A stretch of DNA of 44,913 nt from Acidobacteriaceae bacterium (GCA_027306695.1 DAHUZH010000014.1:1-44913), one strand, 5' to 3'; shown: positions 1 through 8,738, counted from the stretch's first letter. Made by a program: numbers and translations. Notes: generated by a model from the sequence alone, not told the origin.

Positions 1-95
1 CGAATGAGCACATCCGGCTCTCTTATGCGGTCTCTCATGCGGACGTGGATGAAGGACTGAAGCGGATGAAAGATTTTTTCGCGAAGCTCGGTTGA
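1..95 (+). CDS. Aminotransferase class I/II, C-terminal end (partial)
   Basis: Only the last 30 residues are in the window, read in the frame whose codons begin at position 3 and ending at TGA 93-95. The peptide runs NEHIRLSYAVSHADVDEGL and ends RMKDFFAKLG. An IRLSYA-type segment followed by a helix of the EEGL/RRM type is the usual C-terminus of PLP-dependent class I/II (aspartate-type) aminotransferases. The next gene starts inside this stop codon, so the two are probably co-transcribed. The substrate cannot be inferred from this fragment. Confidence 0.6.
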   Translation, partial: NEHIRLSYAVSHADVDEGLKRMKDFFAKLG

Positions 96-574
96 CGCGC
101 ATGGCCTGGAGATGTCGTCAGGCTACGCCTGCGGATGCGGACCGAATCGCCGAACTGGTAAATCGTGCTTTTTTGGCGGAGAGATGGTTTAAATCGACGG
201 ACCGCACGCATGCTTTGGAGGTGCGGGATCTCCTGGGCAAAGGTACGTTTCTACTGCTGGAAAAGGACGCCCGGCTGCTGGCTTGCGTGTATCTGGAGCC
301 GCGAGGGGAGCGCGTCTATCTTGGCATGCTCTCGGTAGAGCAAGACGCGCAACGCCAAGGTCTGGGTCGCCGCATGATGCAGGAAGCGGAAGATTTTTCG
401 CGTTGCACCGGACACAAGGCCATCGATCTGCGCATCGTACATGTACGCAAAGAATTGCCGCCGTATTACCGCCAGCTTGGATATGTGGAAGATGGCACGG
501 AACCGGCGGGAAATTTCCCCGGCGTAGGCATTCCGATCCATTTCATTCGCATGACCAAGGTGCTGGAGAGTTGA
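92..574 (+). CDS. GNAT-family N-acetyltransferase
   Basis: A 160-residue protein with a single GCN5-related acetyltransferase fold. The acetyl-CoA binding motif A is visible as LSVEQDAQRQGLGRRMM at about residues 78-94 (Q-x-x-G-L-G), followed by a helix and the strand IDLRIVH. The C-terminal PYYRQLGYVEDG segment is the usual GNAT end (YRxLGF/Y). The start is uncertain: TTG at 92 overlaps the stop of the upstream aminotransferase and suggests translational coupling, while ATG at 101 is three codons downstream. The substrate is unknown. It lies 19 bp before manA and may share that operon's transcript. Confidence 0.8.
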   Translation: MTRMAWRCRQATPADADRIAELVNRAFLAERWFKSTDRTHALEVRDLLGKGTFLLLEKDARLLACVYLEPRGERVYLGMLSVEQDAQRQGLGRRMMQEAEDFSRCTGHKAIDLRIVHVRKELPPYYRQLGYVEDGTEPAGNFPGVGIPIHFIRMTKVLES

Positions 575-593
575 TCGGACCACCCCCACAATT

Positions 594-1556
594 ATGTTGA
601 CTCTTTCTCCTTTTCGTTTGCGTCCTTGGTTTCGTACCCGCATCTGGGGCGTGCAGAATCTCGCTCCCTGGTATGACTACAAGGTGGGTGACGAACCAAT
701 CGGCGAGGTCTGGCTCAGCGGCGACGATTGCATTGTCGATAACGGCCCGCTTGCGGGTCAGAAATTTTCCGCCGTGTTCGATCAGCACCGAGAAGCGCTG
801 CTGGGGCCAGAGTATGCCGATGCCGAGCGATTTCCATTGTTGATGAAGGTCCTTTTTCCGAAGGAAAAGCTGAGTGTACAGGTGCATCCCGGCGACGCCA
901 TGGCGCGCGAACATGGCGAACAGCATGGAAAAACAGAGTGCTGGTACGCGCTGGAAGCAGAGCCGGGGGCTGCGGTGGCACTGGGTTTGCGTCCGGGCGC
1001 GACGCGAGAGGAAGTGCAGGCAGCCATCCAATCCAATGCACTGGAAGAGTTGTTGCAATGGGTCCCGGTGCGGAAAGGCGACATGATCTTTGTCGATGCG
1101 GGCACGGTGCATGCGATTGGGCCGGGCGTGGTGCTGCTGGAAACGCAGCAGAACTCCGACATGACCTATCGTCTGTACGATTATGGCCGTCCGCGCGAGC
1201 TGCATCTGGAAGAAGGGCTGAAGGCTGTGCGGCTGCAAACGGATGCGGGCAAGGTGGAACCGCGCACCAACGGCAAAAAAACGCTGCTGGTGCAGTCGAG
1301 CTATTTTCGGGTGGACCGTTACGCGCTCTCTGCAACGAATGTCGCGGAAGAATTCTCTCTGCATAAGCAAAACGGCTCTGAATTTGGCGGCGTGCAGTTG
1401 ATCTTTGTCGCCAGCGGCAGCGGTGCTCTGCAATCGAAGGGCGAAGCGCCGATTCCACTGCGGCGCGGAGATCTGGCCGTTGTGCCAGCATGCGTTACAG
1501 ACTGGAGTATGGTCTCAACGGAGCCGATGGAAATCCTGCGAGTGCTCCCTCAATAG
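594..1556 (+). CDS. manA: Mannose-6-phosphate isomerase, class I
   Basis: Zinc enzyme interconverting fructose-6-phosphate and mannose-6-phosphate in the cytoplasm, the entry step to GDP-mannose. At 320 residues it matches the short, Bacillus-type class I isomerases. Signature segments are QVHPGD (zinc ligands, about residue 99), GKTECWY (about 115) and the long catalytic stretch GTVHAIGPGVVLLE followed by TQQNSDMTYRLYDYGR. The cupin C-terminal half follows (RRGDLAVVPA). It is the first of a same-strand run with manC and the phosphomannomutase, which supports a biosynthetic role rather than mannose catabolism. No strong Shine-Dalgarno is visible before ATG 594. Confidence is high because all active-site blocks are intact. 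Confidence 0.93.
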   Translation: MLTLSPFRLRPWFRTRIWGVQNLAPWYDYKVGDEPIGEVWLSGDDCIVDNGPLAGQKFSAVFDQHREALLGPEYADAERFPLLMKVLFPKEKLSVQVHPGDAMAREHGEQHGKTECWYALEAEPGAAVALGLRPGATREEVQAAIQSNALEELLQWVPVRKGDMIFVDAGTVHAIGPGVVLLETQQNSDMTYRLYDYGRPRELHLEEGLKAVRLQTDAGKVEPRTNGKKTLLVQSSYFRVDRYALSATNVAEEFSLHKQNGSEFGGVQLIFVASGSGALQSKGEAPIPLRRGDLAVVPACVTDWSMVSTEPMEILRVLPQ

Positions 1557-1592
1557 GATTTATCGGCATCAGTACTGCGTCCGTCATTTACG

Positions 1593-2720
1593 ATGAAATC
1601 TACTTCTAACTCCAGCATGGATTTTCGACCTTTCATTCTCGCAGGCGGCAGTGGGACGCGGTTCTGGCCGCGCAGCCGCCGCAGCCATCCCAAGCAGGTA
1701 TTGTCGCTCGATGGAGAACTCAGCATGCTGCAACTAACGGTGGACCGTTTGCTGCCGATCGCGCCTGCCGATCGCTTCTGGGTCATCACGAACGAGGAGT
1801 TGCGTTCGACAATTGCGATGCAACTGCCGGACATCCCAGCAACCCAGGTCCTGGCCGAGCCTGCTTCCCGCAATACAGCGCCAGCGGCGGGACTGGCGGC
1901 TTTTTTATTGGAACGCGAAGCGCCGGATGCCGTGCTCGGAATTTTTCCCGCCGATCATGTGGTGCAGGATGGAACGCGTTTCCAATCGGTATTGCGCGCC
2001 GGTTGCCAACTGGCGACTGCGGCAGAGAACATCGTGGTATTGGGAGTGCTGCCGAGTCGGCCAGAGACAGGCTATGGCTACATTGAGACTGGCCAAAAAC
2101 TGGACGCTGCTACCTTCCATGTGCGGCGTTTTACAGAAAAGCCAAATCTGGAGCGCGCGGAAGAATTTGTAGCGGCGGGAAATTATTTTTGGAACAGTGG
2201 GATTTTTCTTGCCACGGCGCGCACGCTGGCCAACGCTGTCCGCGAGCATTTGCCGGAAACCTCTCCCTGGCTGGAAAAAATTGCGGAGACGTTTGGTACG
2301 GACCGCTTCGCTCCCACCTTCGCGGAACTGTATTCGCAGTGCGAAAACATCAGCATCGACTACGCGGTGCTGGAGCCTCGCTCGGCCAAAGGCGAAAACC
2401 GATCCAACCTCTATTGCCTGCCGTCGGATTTTGGGTGGAACGATCTCGGCTCCTGGGCCGCGCTGTATGACCATAGGATGACTCGCGGACAGAATGTGCA
2501 TGCGAAGGACAATGTGATCGAAGCGCCCGCGCATAGTTTGCAGGACGCCCAGGGCAACTATGTGCATGTACTCTCGAAACACGTCGCGTTGGTTGGAGTA
2601 GAAAACCTTGTCGTGGTGGAAACCGACGACGTGCTTCTGATCACCACTCGCAGCGGCTGTCAGGATGTAGGCAAGCTGGTAAAACGGCTGCGGCAGGAAA
2701 AACAAGACAAACTGATTTGA
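1593..2720 (+). CDS. manC: Mannose-1-phosphate guanylyltransferase
   Basis: Transfers GMP from GTP to mannose-1-phosphate to make GDP-mannose. The nucleotidyltransferase signature FILAGGSGTRFWPRSR-SHPKQ lies near the N-terminus (residues about 12-31), followed by VLAEPASRNTAPA, the FPADHVV block and FTEKPNLERA. WNSGIF and DYAVLE are also conserved in this family. At 375 residues it is single-domain: the C-terminal isomerase domain found in bifunctional AlgA/ManC proteins is absent, which fits the separate manA just upstream. Translation may start at ATG 1593 or at ATG 1617 (MDFRPF). The stop overlaps the TTG start of the next gene, so coupling is likely. Confidence 0.93.
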   Translation: MKSTSNSSMDFRPFILAGGSGTRFWPRSRRSHPKQVLSLDGELSMLQLTVDRLLPIAPADRFWVITNEELRSTIAMQLPDIPATQVLAEPASRNTAPAAGLAAFLLEREAPDAVLGIFPADHVVQDGTRFQSVLRAGCQLATAAENIVVLGVLPSRPETGYGYIETGQKLDAATFHVRRFTEKPNLERAEEFVAAGNYFWNSGIFLATARTLANAVREHLPETSPWLEKIAETFGTDRFAPTFAELYSQCENISIDYAVLEPRSAKGENRSNLYCLPSDFGWNDLGSWAALYDHRMTRGQNVHAKDNVIEAPAHSLQDAQGNYVHVLSKHVALVGVENLVVVETDDVLLITTRSGCQDVGKLVKRLRQEKQDKLI

Positions 2721-4198
2721 AAGCGAATGTATTCGACACTGTGACAGTTACAGATAAAACCACAGCATTTACTGTGAAATTCGGCACCGACGGCTGGCGA
2801 GGCATCATTGCAGACGACTTCACGTTTGCCAACGTTCGCCTGGCGGCCAGGGCCATCGCAAATTATGTTTTGACGGAAGAAGATGCATCGCGCGGCGTTT
2901 GCATCGCGTACGACACGCGGTTTTTTTCCGAAAGGTTTGCGCAAATCTCGGCGGAGGTGCTGGCGTCGGCGGGCATTCCCGTGTGGCTGGCCAGTGGAGT
3001 GACGCCAACGCCGGCCCTGTCGTTTGCAGTCCGTCAGCACGGCGCGGCTGGCGGCATCATGATTACCTCCAGCCACAATCCGTACCAGTGGAATGGCGTG
3101 AAGTACAAGGCCAGCTATGGCGGATCGGGCAAGCCGTCCATTATGGCTGCGATCGAGTCCAATCTGGGCAAGCCCCTGGCGCTGGCCGCTGCGCCCGCCT
3201 CCATTGTGCGCACGGATTTTTGTCCGGACTACATCGAGGCGATTGCTGCATTTGTCGACCTGAAAAAGATCGCGGCCAGCGGATATATATTTGCGATCGA
3301 TTCGATGTATGGCGCGGGGGCGGGTATTCTTGCCGGGATTTTTTCTCGTGTCGGCGTGCCTTGCATGGAAATTCGCACGGAGCACGACCCGCTCTTTGGC
3401 TGCATCAACCCGGAGCCGATCGAGCCGAATATGCGGGCCTTGCAGCAGGCTGTGGTGGAACATGACTGCCAGGCTGGCTTGGTGACGGACGGCGATGCGG
3501 ATAGGATCGGCGCCACGGATGAGCATGGGAACATCGTCGACGCGCACAAGATTTTTTCCATTCTGCTGCGTTGGCTGATTGAACGCAAGCAATGGCCAGG
3601 CGAAGTGGTCCGCGCTTTCAATACCACTCGCATGCTGGACCGCATCTGCGCCAGGCATGGCCGTAAGCTGCACGAGGTGGGCATCGGGTTCAAACACGTT
3701 TGCGATTTGATGCTGGAACGCGAGATTCTGATTGGCGGCGAGGAGTCGGGCGGTATCGGCATTCAACGCCATCTGCCAGAGCGCGATGGCTTGCTGAATG
3801 CGCTGCTGCTGGCCAATGTGATGGCGGACGAACAAAAGACGTTGGGCGAACTAGTCGCCAGTTTGCAGAGGGAATACGGCGAACATCATTACGGACGCAT
3901 CGATCTGCATATTGCCGACGACATAAAAAATTCCGCCATCGCGCGGGCACGCGCAGGAGTAAAAGAATTTTCTGGAATGCCCGTGGAGCGCGTGGAAACT
4001 CTGGATGGCATTAAGTTTTTTCTGCAAAACCCTGAAGCGGCGACAAAGATGAACGCAGCGGAAACATGGCTGTTGCTGCGCGCCTCCGGCACAGAGCCGC
4101 TTCTGCGTATTTATGCGGAGTCCTGCTCGCCCGCTTCAGTAAAAAAGTTGCTGAAAGCGGCCCGCAACTTTGCTCTCCAAACAAAGGACCAAGCGTAA
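2717..4198 (+). CDS. Phosphomannomutase/phosphoglucomutase
   Basis: Alpha-D-phosphohexomutase, 493 residues, expected to convert mannose-6-phosphate to mannose-1-phosphate between the ManA and ManC steps. Motifs in order: FGTDGWRG (residues 22-29), the phosphoserine loop TSSHNP (117-122, catalytic serine 119), the metal-binding DGDADR (258-263), the sugar-binding GEESGG (about 341) and the phosphate-binding RASGTEP near the C-terminus. All four domains are therefore present. The start is TTG 2717 inside the manC stop (TTGA), implying translational coupling; a GTG nine codons in (MTVTDK) is an alternative. Glucose-phosphate activity cannot be excluded from sequence, so manB is not assigned. 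Confidence 0.9.
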   Translation: MKANVFDTVTVTDKTTAFTVKFGTDGWRGIIADDFTFANVRLAARAIANYVLTEEDASRGVCIAYDTRFFSERFAQISAEVLASAGIPVWLASGVTPTPALSFAVRQHGAAGGIMITSSHNPYQWNGVKYKASYGGSGKPSIMAAIESNLGKPLALAAAPASIVRTDFCPDYIEAIAAFVDLKKIAASGYIFAIDSMYGAGAGILAGIFSRVGVPCMEIRTEHDPLFGCINPEPIEPNMRALQQAVVEHDCQAGLVTDGDADRIGATDEHGNIVDAHKIFSILLRWLIERKQWPGEVVRAFNTTRMLDRICARHGRKLHEVGIGFKHVCDLMLEREILIGGEESGGIGIQRHLPERDGLLNALLLANVMADEQKTLGELVASLQREYGEHHYGRIDLHIADDIKNSAIARARAGVKEFSGMPVERVETLDGIKFFLQNPEAATKMNAAETWLLLRASGTEPLLRIYAESCSPASVKKLLKAARNFALQTKDQA

Positions 4199-4881
4199 TG
4201 GTGGATTTGAGCGTACGCGGCGTGCTCTTCGATATGGATGGCGTGCTGATGAGTTCACTTGGATCTGTAGAGCGAAGTTGGCAGCGCTATGCAGAACTGC
4301 GCGGACTGGATCCCAAGTCGGCGGTGCAGATGGCGCATGGCCGGCGCGCCATTGAGACCATCCGCGCGCTGCGTCCAGACCTGGATGACGAAGCCGAGCT
4401 GCGCGTGATTGAAGACATGGAAGTGGAGGACAACGAAGGCCTGGTGGTGCTGCCCGGAGTGCTTGCCATGTTGGCTGCGCTGCCGGAAAGTGCCTGGGCC
4501 ATTATCACTTCTGCTACAGAACGATTGGCGCGGAGCCGCCTGGCCCATGCGGGAATAGAAATTCCAAAGTATTTTGTGACCGGCGATTCCGTCACGCACG
4601 GCAAGCCGCATCCGGAGCCGTATCAACGCGGGGCGGAGCTGTTGGGTGTTACTCCCCATGAATGCGTCGTGATCGAAGATGCGCCCGCAGGAGTGGCTGC
4701 CGGGAAGGTTGCCGGGTGCAAGGTGCTGGCGGTGTTGACCACCCATGCCGCCGAAACCCTTACAGCCGCAGATTGGCGTGTAGCCACACTCGCCGATGTA
4801 CAAACATCGGCGGAAACAGACGGTTGCGTGGCCCTGCGCTTTGAATCCTGGAAAGACCACGGCGCGTCCTTGCGGCGGTGA
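4198..4881 (+). CDS. HAD-superfamily sugar-phosphatase-like hydrolase
   Basis: 227-residue haloacid-dehalogenase phosphatase of the beta-phosphoglucomutase/glycerol-phosphatase type (subfamily IA). Motif I is VLFDMDGVL (residues 9-17; nucleophile Asp and acid Asp present), motif II IITSATERL (Thr/Ser), motif III the Lys of GKPHPEPY, and motif IV VIEDAPAGVAAG. The second residue pair of motif I (DMDG) is the phosphatase/mutase form. The ATG at 4198 overlaps the stop of the phosphomannomutase (TAATG). A longer reading frame upstream would overlap that gene by 130 bp and is unlikely. Its place at the end of the GDP-mannose operon suggests a sugar-phosphate substrate; that is inference. Confidence 0.82.
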   Translation: MVDLSVRGVLFDMDGVLMSSLGSVERSWQRYAELRGLDPKSAVQMAHGRRAIETIRALRPDLDDEAELRVIEDMEVEDNEGLVVLPGVLAMLAALPESAWAIITSATERLARSRLAHAGIEIPKYFVTGDSVTHGKPHPEPYQRGAELLGVTPHECVVIEDAPAGVAAGKVAGCKVLAVLTTHAAETLTAADWRVATLADVQTSAETDGCVALRFESWKDHGASLRR

Positions 4882-4901
4882 AATGCTGCATATTTGGGGC
4901 C

Positions 4902-4930
4902 TTTCAATTCCATTCGCGTGAGAGTATGAT
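4902..4930 (+). promoter_or_regulatory. Possible sigma70-type promoter before the zinc-ribbon gene
   Basis: A good -10 element TATGAT lies at 4925-4930, with a weak -35 (TTTCAA, 4902-4907) at 17-nt spacing. A start site near 4937 would begin the transcript immediately before the first hairpin of the leader described next. The prediction is by eye only, and the -35 matches consensus at only three positions. Confidence 0.35.
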
Positions 4931-4938
4931 CGATTTCG

Positions 4939-5125
4939 CAGGTGGATTATGGATTCTCACCTGTTCGGACGGAATGCGCACAGTCCGAATGTCAGGAACT
5001 GCGCACCTTCCACTGCATACCAGGCGGTGATTTTCATCACCTCCTTCTGTGACCTGCATCCTACGTTGAATCGTTTCTGCCGCCGTATCTTTCCTCGTGG
5101 ACTATTGAGAATTTAAGGAGGGGTC
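4939..5125 (+). promoter_or_regulatory. Structured 5' leader with anti-Shine-Dalgarno sequence
   Basis: Three perfect or near-perfect stem-loops follow one another: CAGGTG/CACCTG (4939-4944 with 4958-4963), TTCGGAC/GTCCGAA (4964-4970 with 4983-4989) and GGTGAT-TTTC-ATCACC (5026-5041), the last extendable to AGG/CCT at 5022-5045. The right arm of the third stem contains CCTCCTT (5040-5046). That heptamer is exactly complementary to AAGGAGG (5115-5121), the ribosome-binding site of the gene starting at 5126. Hairpin 3 and Shine-Dalgarno pairing are mutually exclusive, which is the layout of a translational switch. It does not match a riboswitch class I recognise. Confidence 0.45.
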
Positions 5126-5425
5126 ATGAATATCGCGTGCGCCAATCCTGGTTGCCAATCAGAGCTGAAATACCTGCGCGGGGGGCGCTTGTTCTTGATG
5201 GAGCGCGAGCCAAGCGTAGCCGACCGATTCTCGGTTGGGACCTCCAAGCGTACTGTCACGATGCGGCGTTATTTCTGGTTGTGCGAAAGTTGTGCGCAAA
5301 CTTATTTGATCCGCCGCTGGACAGAGGCGGGAATCGAATTGGTTTTGCGTCATCCCATGAAATCTATTCCAGCATCCTCTGCTGTGCAGGCGCACGACTG
5401 GGTGTTGCCAGGCCTGGTTGGCTAG
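5126..5425 (+). CDS. Small zinc-ribbon protein of unknown function (paralog of 42621-42890)
   Basis: 99 residues, preceded by a strong ribosome-binding site (AAGGAGGGG, 5115-5123). The N-terminus CANPGCQ (C5-x4-C10) and the later FWLCESCAQ (C-x2-C) would make a four-cysteine zinc site. Between them are YLRGGRLFLME and a basic stretch. The same pattern (CANPxC, YLR-GR-FL, FWLC-x2-CAQ) recurs in the protein at 42621-42890, so this is a small family present at least twice in the genome. No membrane segment or signal peptide is visible. I do not recognise a named function. Its structured leader suggests regulated translation. Confidence 0.7.
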   Translation: MNIACANPGCQSELKYLRGGRLFLMEREPSVADRFSVGTSKRTVTMRRYFWLCESCAQTYLIRRWTEAGIELVLRHPMKSIPASSAVQAHDWVLPGLVG

Positions 5426-5511
5426 TAGAAAACCCAAAAATCTTGTCCGCAAGACGAACGCGACGAATAGGACCTGCGATCCGCTAAAATCGGGGCAGAC
5501 GATCGGATCCT

Positions 5512-6105
5512 ATGCTCGCACTCAGAAGTATCGCACGTCATCGCTGGATATTTCGGTTACATGCTGTCTTGATGGTTGGGTTGGCCTGTCTGCTTCTCCT
5601 GCTCCAGTGGCTGATGCGCAACGCGCTGATCGGCACATTTGCAGGAATTTTTGTGCTGATGATTACAGGGTTCTTCGTTCTGCTTGCAGGTCTGGTGGAC
5701 AGCGGCGCAGCACTGGACGCTTTTCTGGCTAGGGAAGCCATCGCGTGGCTGTTCATTGTGGTAGGCGCGGCGTGCGCGTTTCTCGGCGTTTTTCTTTTTG
5801 TATCGCCTACCATCTCCGTAGCGCGTCTTTGCTTGTTTGTTGCAGTCCATGCGCTGGCGCTGGGGTTTCTGGAAATGCTCCTGGCAAAACGGTTGCGCCA
5901 TCATAAGCGGCAGCAAGAATCTTTGCGCAGTTTTGCCAGTCTATCGACGGCCTTCGTCGTTCTGTTGCTGATGGCAGCACTGTACGGCGAGCGTTTTGGC
6001 GTGGCAATTCTGTCGGCCTACTGTCTGTTTTTCGCGCTGGAGCTTACAGTTTTGCCAGGTAAGCAAAGTGTCAATCCACGCTCGAATTCATCGACGGTTT
6101 CTTAA
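5512..6105 (+). CDS. Multi-pass membrane protein, unknown function
   Basis: 197 residues, strongly hydrophobic, with about five or six membrane segments: roughly residues 16-34, 41-61, 73-96, 102-121, 144-157 and 162-180. A basic loop (AKRLRHHKRQQESLR) lies before the fifth segment, and the C-terminus is polar and serine-rich. The overall look, with short loops and paired helices, resembles small HdeD/DUF308-like membrane proteins, but I see no diagnostic motif and do not assign that family. It stands alone between the zinc-ribbon gene and the ADOP permease on the same strand, with 86 bp upstream. Confidence 0.6.
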   Translation: MLALRSIARHRWIFRLHAVLMVGLACLLLLLQWLMRNALIGTFAGIFVLMITGFFVLLAGLVDSGAALDAFLAREAIAWLFIVVGAACAFLGVFLFVSPTISVARLCLFVAVHALALGFLEMLLAKRLRHHKRQQESLRSFASLSTAFVVLLLMAALYGERFGVAILSAYCLFFALELTVLPGKQSVNPRSNSSTVS

Positions 6106-6281
6106 AAATTCCGGGGAGTTGCCCTCTCCTCTACCGTCCGTTTTCGGACACTTCCTGCTGGGGTTCTTCATAGTGAATTGCGGCATGTCGTTCAAAAAAT
6201 AAGAAAATTATTTCTTTGTGGAACTGGCGCGCCAATTGCACGTACATCTCTCGTAGGCATGAAAAATTCGGGAGGAACGCG

Positions 6282-8738
6282 ATGGGCAGGTGGACGCAGG
6301 ACTTACGCTACGCATCTCGGCAGCTTCGCAAGGCCCCAGGCTTCGCAGTGGTCGCCATTCTGACGTTGGCGCTCGGGATTGGCGCAACCACGGCCATCTT
6401 TACTCTGGTCTACGACGTGTTGTTGAAGCCGCTGCCCTATGCGCATCCGGGACGGCTGGTGGTGATGGAAGAGAAGGTCGCCGAGTTCAGGGACCTGTAC
6501 CCAACGCTGCCCATGAACGCGAACCATTTCATGGACTGGCAGCAGCACAGCCATAGTTTTCAGTCGATGGCGGTGATGGAGCAGGGCAGCGTGCCCCTGG
6601 GCGCCGGTGGGCATCCGCTCCAGGTGGGCGAGTTGCGCGCAACCTCCGGCATTTTTTCCGTCCTCGATGCAGGCCCCCAGCTGGGCCGGGCCTTTACTGC
6701 GCAGGAGGACCAACCCGGGCATGAACATGTTGTGGTGCTGATGCACGATTTATGGAAGCAGCAGTTTCACAGCGACCCTGGCATTCTCGGAAAAACCATC
6801 ACGCTCGACGGCTATCCCTACACCGTGATCGGCGTGATGCCGCCATCGTTTCATCTGCCGAATATACTGACGATCGCCAGTCCAGATACCACCAATCCGT
6901 CAGAATCGGCGGAAGCTATTGTGCCGATGGCGTTTTCAAAGAACCGGTTGCAGGAGGCGATGGGCGACTTCAATTACTTCGGCCTGGCGCGGTTGAAGCC
7001 CGGTGTCTCGGTTGCCCAGGCGACTGCGGAAATCGATGCGCTGCAACGCACCATCTCCGCCGGCCTGTCCGCGGATGTAAAAGGGACGCTTTCCGCCACA
7101 TTCACGCCCTTCCAGCAATATCTTGTGGGCAACAACCGCGAGCCGCTTTTCATTCTGCTGGCTGCCGTCGCCGGCTTGCTGTTGATCGGCTGCATCAACA
7201 TCACGAATCTGCTGTTGGCGCGGGCTGTAGGGCGGCGGCAGGAGATGGCGATTGCCTCGGCGATGGGGGCCAGCCGCGCGGACATGGTGCGCGCGGCGAT
7301 GCGGGAAGCGCTGCTGCTCGCGGGGATGGGTGGGGCGTCGGGAATTTTTTTGGCAACCATGATTGTGCCAGTTTTGCAGCATTATTTGCCGGCTGCATTG
7401 AATTTCCGTGGGCCGCTCCATGTAGATTGGGCAGGCGCGGGTTGTGCGCTTTTATTGGCTCTGATCGCAACGCTGCTTGCGGGCGCGGCCCCGGCATGGA
7501 TGAGTTGGCATACCCAACCGCAGGAGGCGCTCCGCATCGAGTCGCGCAGCGCCAGCGAATCGCGGGGCGGCAAGCGGCTGCGGAAGGCGCTGGTGGCCAC
7601 GGAGGTTGCCGTAAGTGTGGCGCTGGTGTTGACGACAGGGTTGTTGACCACGAGCCTGTATCGCCTGATGCATATCGGTCGCGGTTTTACAGTCGAGCGG
7701 GTGTTGACGGCAACGATCGTCCTGCCAGAGAAGGAATATCCAAACCGGCAAGTTCGCGCCACTTTTTATAAAAAGGCGCTCGACCGGCTGACGCCTCTTC
7801 CAGGGGTGGACCGCGCGGCCGCGGTCAGCGTGTTGCCGCTCGGTGGCAATGACTGGGGCGACTGGGTCCGGCTTCCCGGCGATACCCGGTCCGTGATGCA
7901 GATGCCATTGGCGCAGTTTCGTTGGGTCAGTCCAGGATATTTTGAGGCCATCCATTTGCGGCTGATCGCCGGGCGCTTTATGAGTGTTGGCGATGAAGGC
8001 AAACGCTACGCATTAATTTCCCAACTCACAGCCAGGACGCTCTGGCACGGCAAGGACCCAATTGGCCAGCAGTTCAGCCGCGGCGATCCCAACCGGAAGC
8101 CCTTTACCGTGATCGGCGTGGTGGGTGATGCGCGGACGGTTACGCTGGCCAAGCCCGACCCGATGATAGTGTATGTCCCGTACTGGTATCGCGCGGATTC
8201 GTCGGGTGGGCTGGTTGTGCGCACCCAACAAGACCCAGCGGAGATGGCGAATGCGATTCGCAAAACCATCTGGAGCGTCGATCCCGCGGTTTCCGTGCCG
8301 ACGGTGCGTATGCTGGGCGGCGTAGTCGCCGACTCGGTGGCAAATCGCAGGTTCGAGATGGACCTACTGCTGCTGTTCGCAATCAGCGCCCTGCTGCTGG
8401 CCGGACTTGGAGTGTATGGTGTAGTAACGTATTCCGTTGTGCAGCGGCGGCAGGAGATTGGCCTGCGCATGGCGCTCGGTGCGCAGCGGGCAAATATCTA
8501 CGCGCAGGTGTTGCGCGAAGGGCTTGCGCCGGTCTTTGTTGGAACGATAGCGGGAGTTCTGACGGCATACATTTTTGCGCGGCTCATCGGGAGTTTACTG
8601 TTTCAGGTGAGCGCTTATGACCCGATGATCGCCTTGGGCGCGGGTGCGGTCTTGTTCTTGATTGGAGTGGCAGCGTGTCTATTGCCAGCGCGCCGCGCCG
8701 CAAGGGTCGATCCGATGGTCGCATTGCGTAACGAATGA
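6282..8738 (+). CDS. ADOP-family duplicated permease (MacB/FtsX-like, no ATPase)
   Basis: 818 residues starting at ATG 6282 behind GGGAGG; an upstream in-frame ATG at 6216 lacks a ribosome-binding site. The N-terminus DLRYASRQLRKAPGFA is the hallmark of acidobacterial duplicated orphan permeases. The order is: membrane segment (about 20-40), periplasmic MacB-like core, FtsX domain (about 270-420, including LIGCINITNLLLARA and RRQEMAIASAMGASR), second core, second FtsX domain (about 685-815, including RRQEIGLRMALGAQ). The repeat of the RRQE-GA block shows the internal duplication. No ATPase gene is adjacent, as is usual for this family. Macrolide export is not implied; the substrate is unknown. 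Confidence 0.88.
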   Translation: MGRWTQDLRYASRQLRKAPGFAVVAILTLALGIGATTAIFTLVYDVLLKPLPYAHPGRLVVMEEKVAEFRDLYPTLPMNANHFMDWQQHSHSFQSMAVMEQGSVPLGAGGHPLQVGELRATSGIFSVLDAGPQLGRAFTAQEDQPGHEHVVVLMHDLWKQQFHSDPGILGKTITLDGYPYTVIGVMPPSFHLPNILTIASPDTTNPSESAEAIVPMAFSKNRLQEAMGDFNYFGLARLKPGVSVAQATAEIDALQRTISAGLSADVKGTLSATFTPFQQYLVGNNREPLFILLAAVAGLLLIGCINITNLLLARAVGRRQEMAIASAMGASRADMVRAAMREALLLAGMGGASGIFLATMIVPVLQHYLPAALNFRGPLHVDWAGAGCALLLALIATLLAGAAPAWMSWHTQPQEALRIESRSASESRGGKRLRKALVATEVAVSVALVLTTGLLTTSLYRLMHIGRGFTVERVLTATIVLPEKEYPNRQVRATFYKKALDRLTPLPGVDRAAAVSVLPLGGNDWGDWVRLPGDTRSVMQMPLAQFRWVSPGYFEAIHLRLIAGRFMSVGDEGKRYALISQLTARTLWHGKDPIGQQFSRGDPNRKPFTVIGVVGDARTVTLAKPDPMIVYVPYWYRADSSGGLVVRTQQDPAEMANAIRKTIWSVDPAVSVPTVRMLGGVVADSVANRRFEMDLLLLFAISALLLAGLGVYGVVTYSVVQRRQEIGLRMALGAQRANIYAQVLREGLAPVFVGTIAGVLTAYIFARLIGSLLFQVSAYDPMIALGAGAVLFLIGVAACLLPARRAARVDPMVALRNE

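Noticed and set aside
2660-3835. 391-codon minus-strand open frame opposite the phosphomannomutase
   Set aside because: It is antisense to a gene with all catalytic motifs, has no ribosome-binding site and no recognisable domain.
5035-5050. TCACCTCCTTCT resembling the 3' end of 16S rRNA
   Set aside because: No other rRNA sequence is nearby; the match is explained by the anti-Shine-Dalgarno element in a structured leader.
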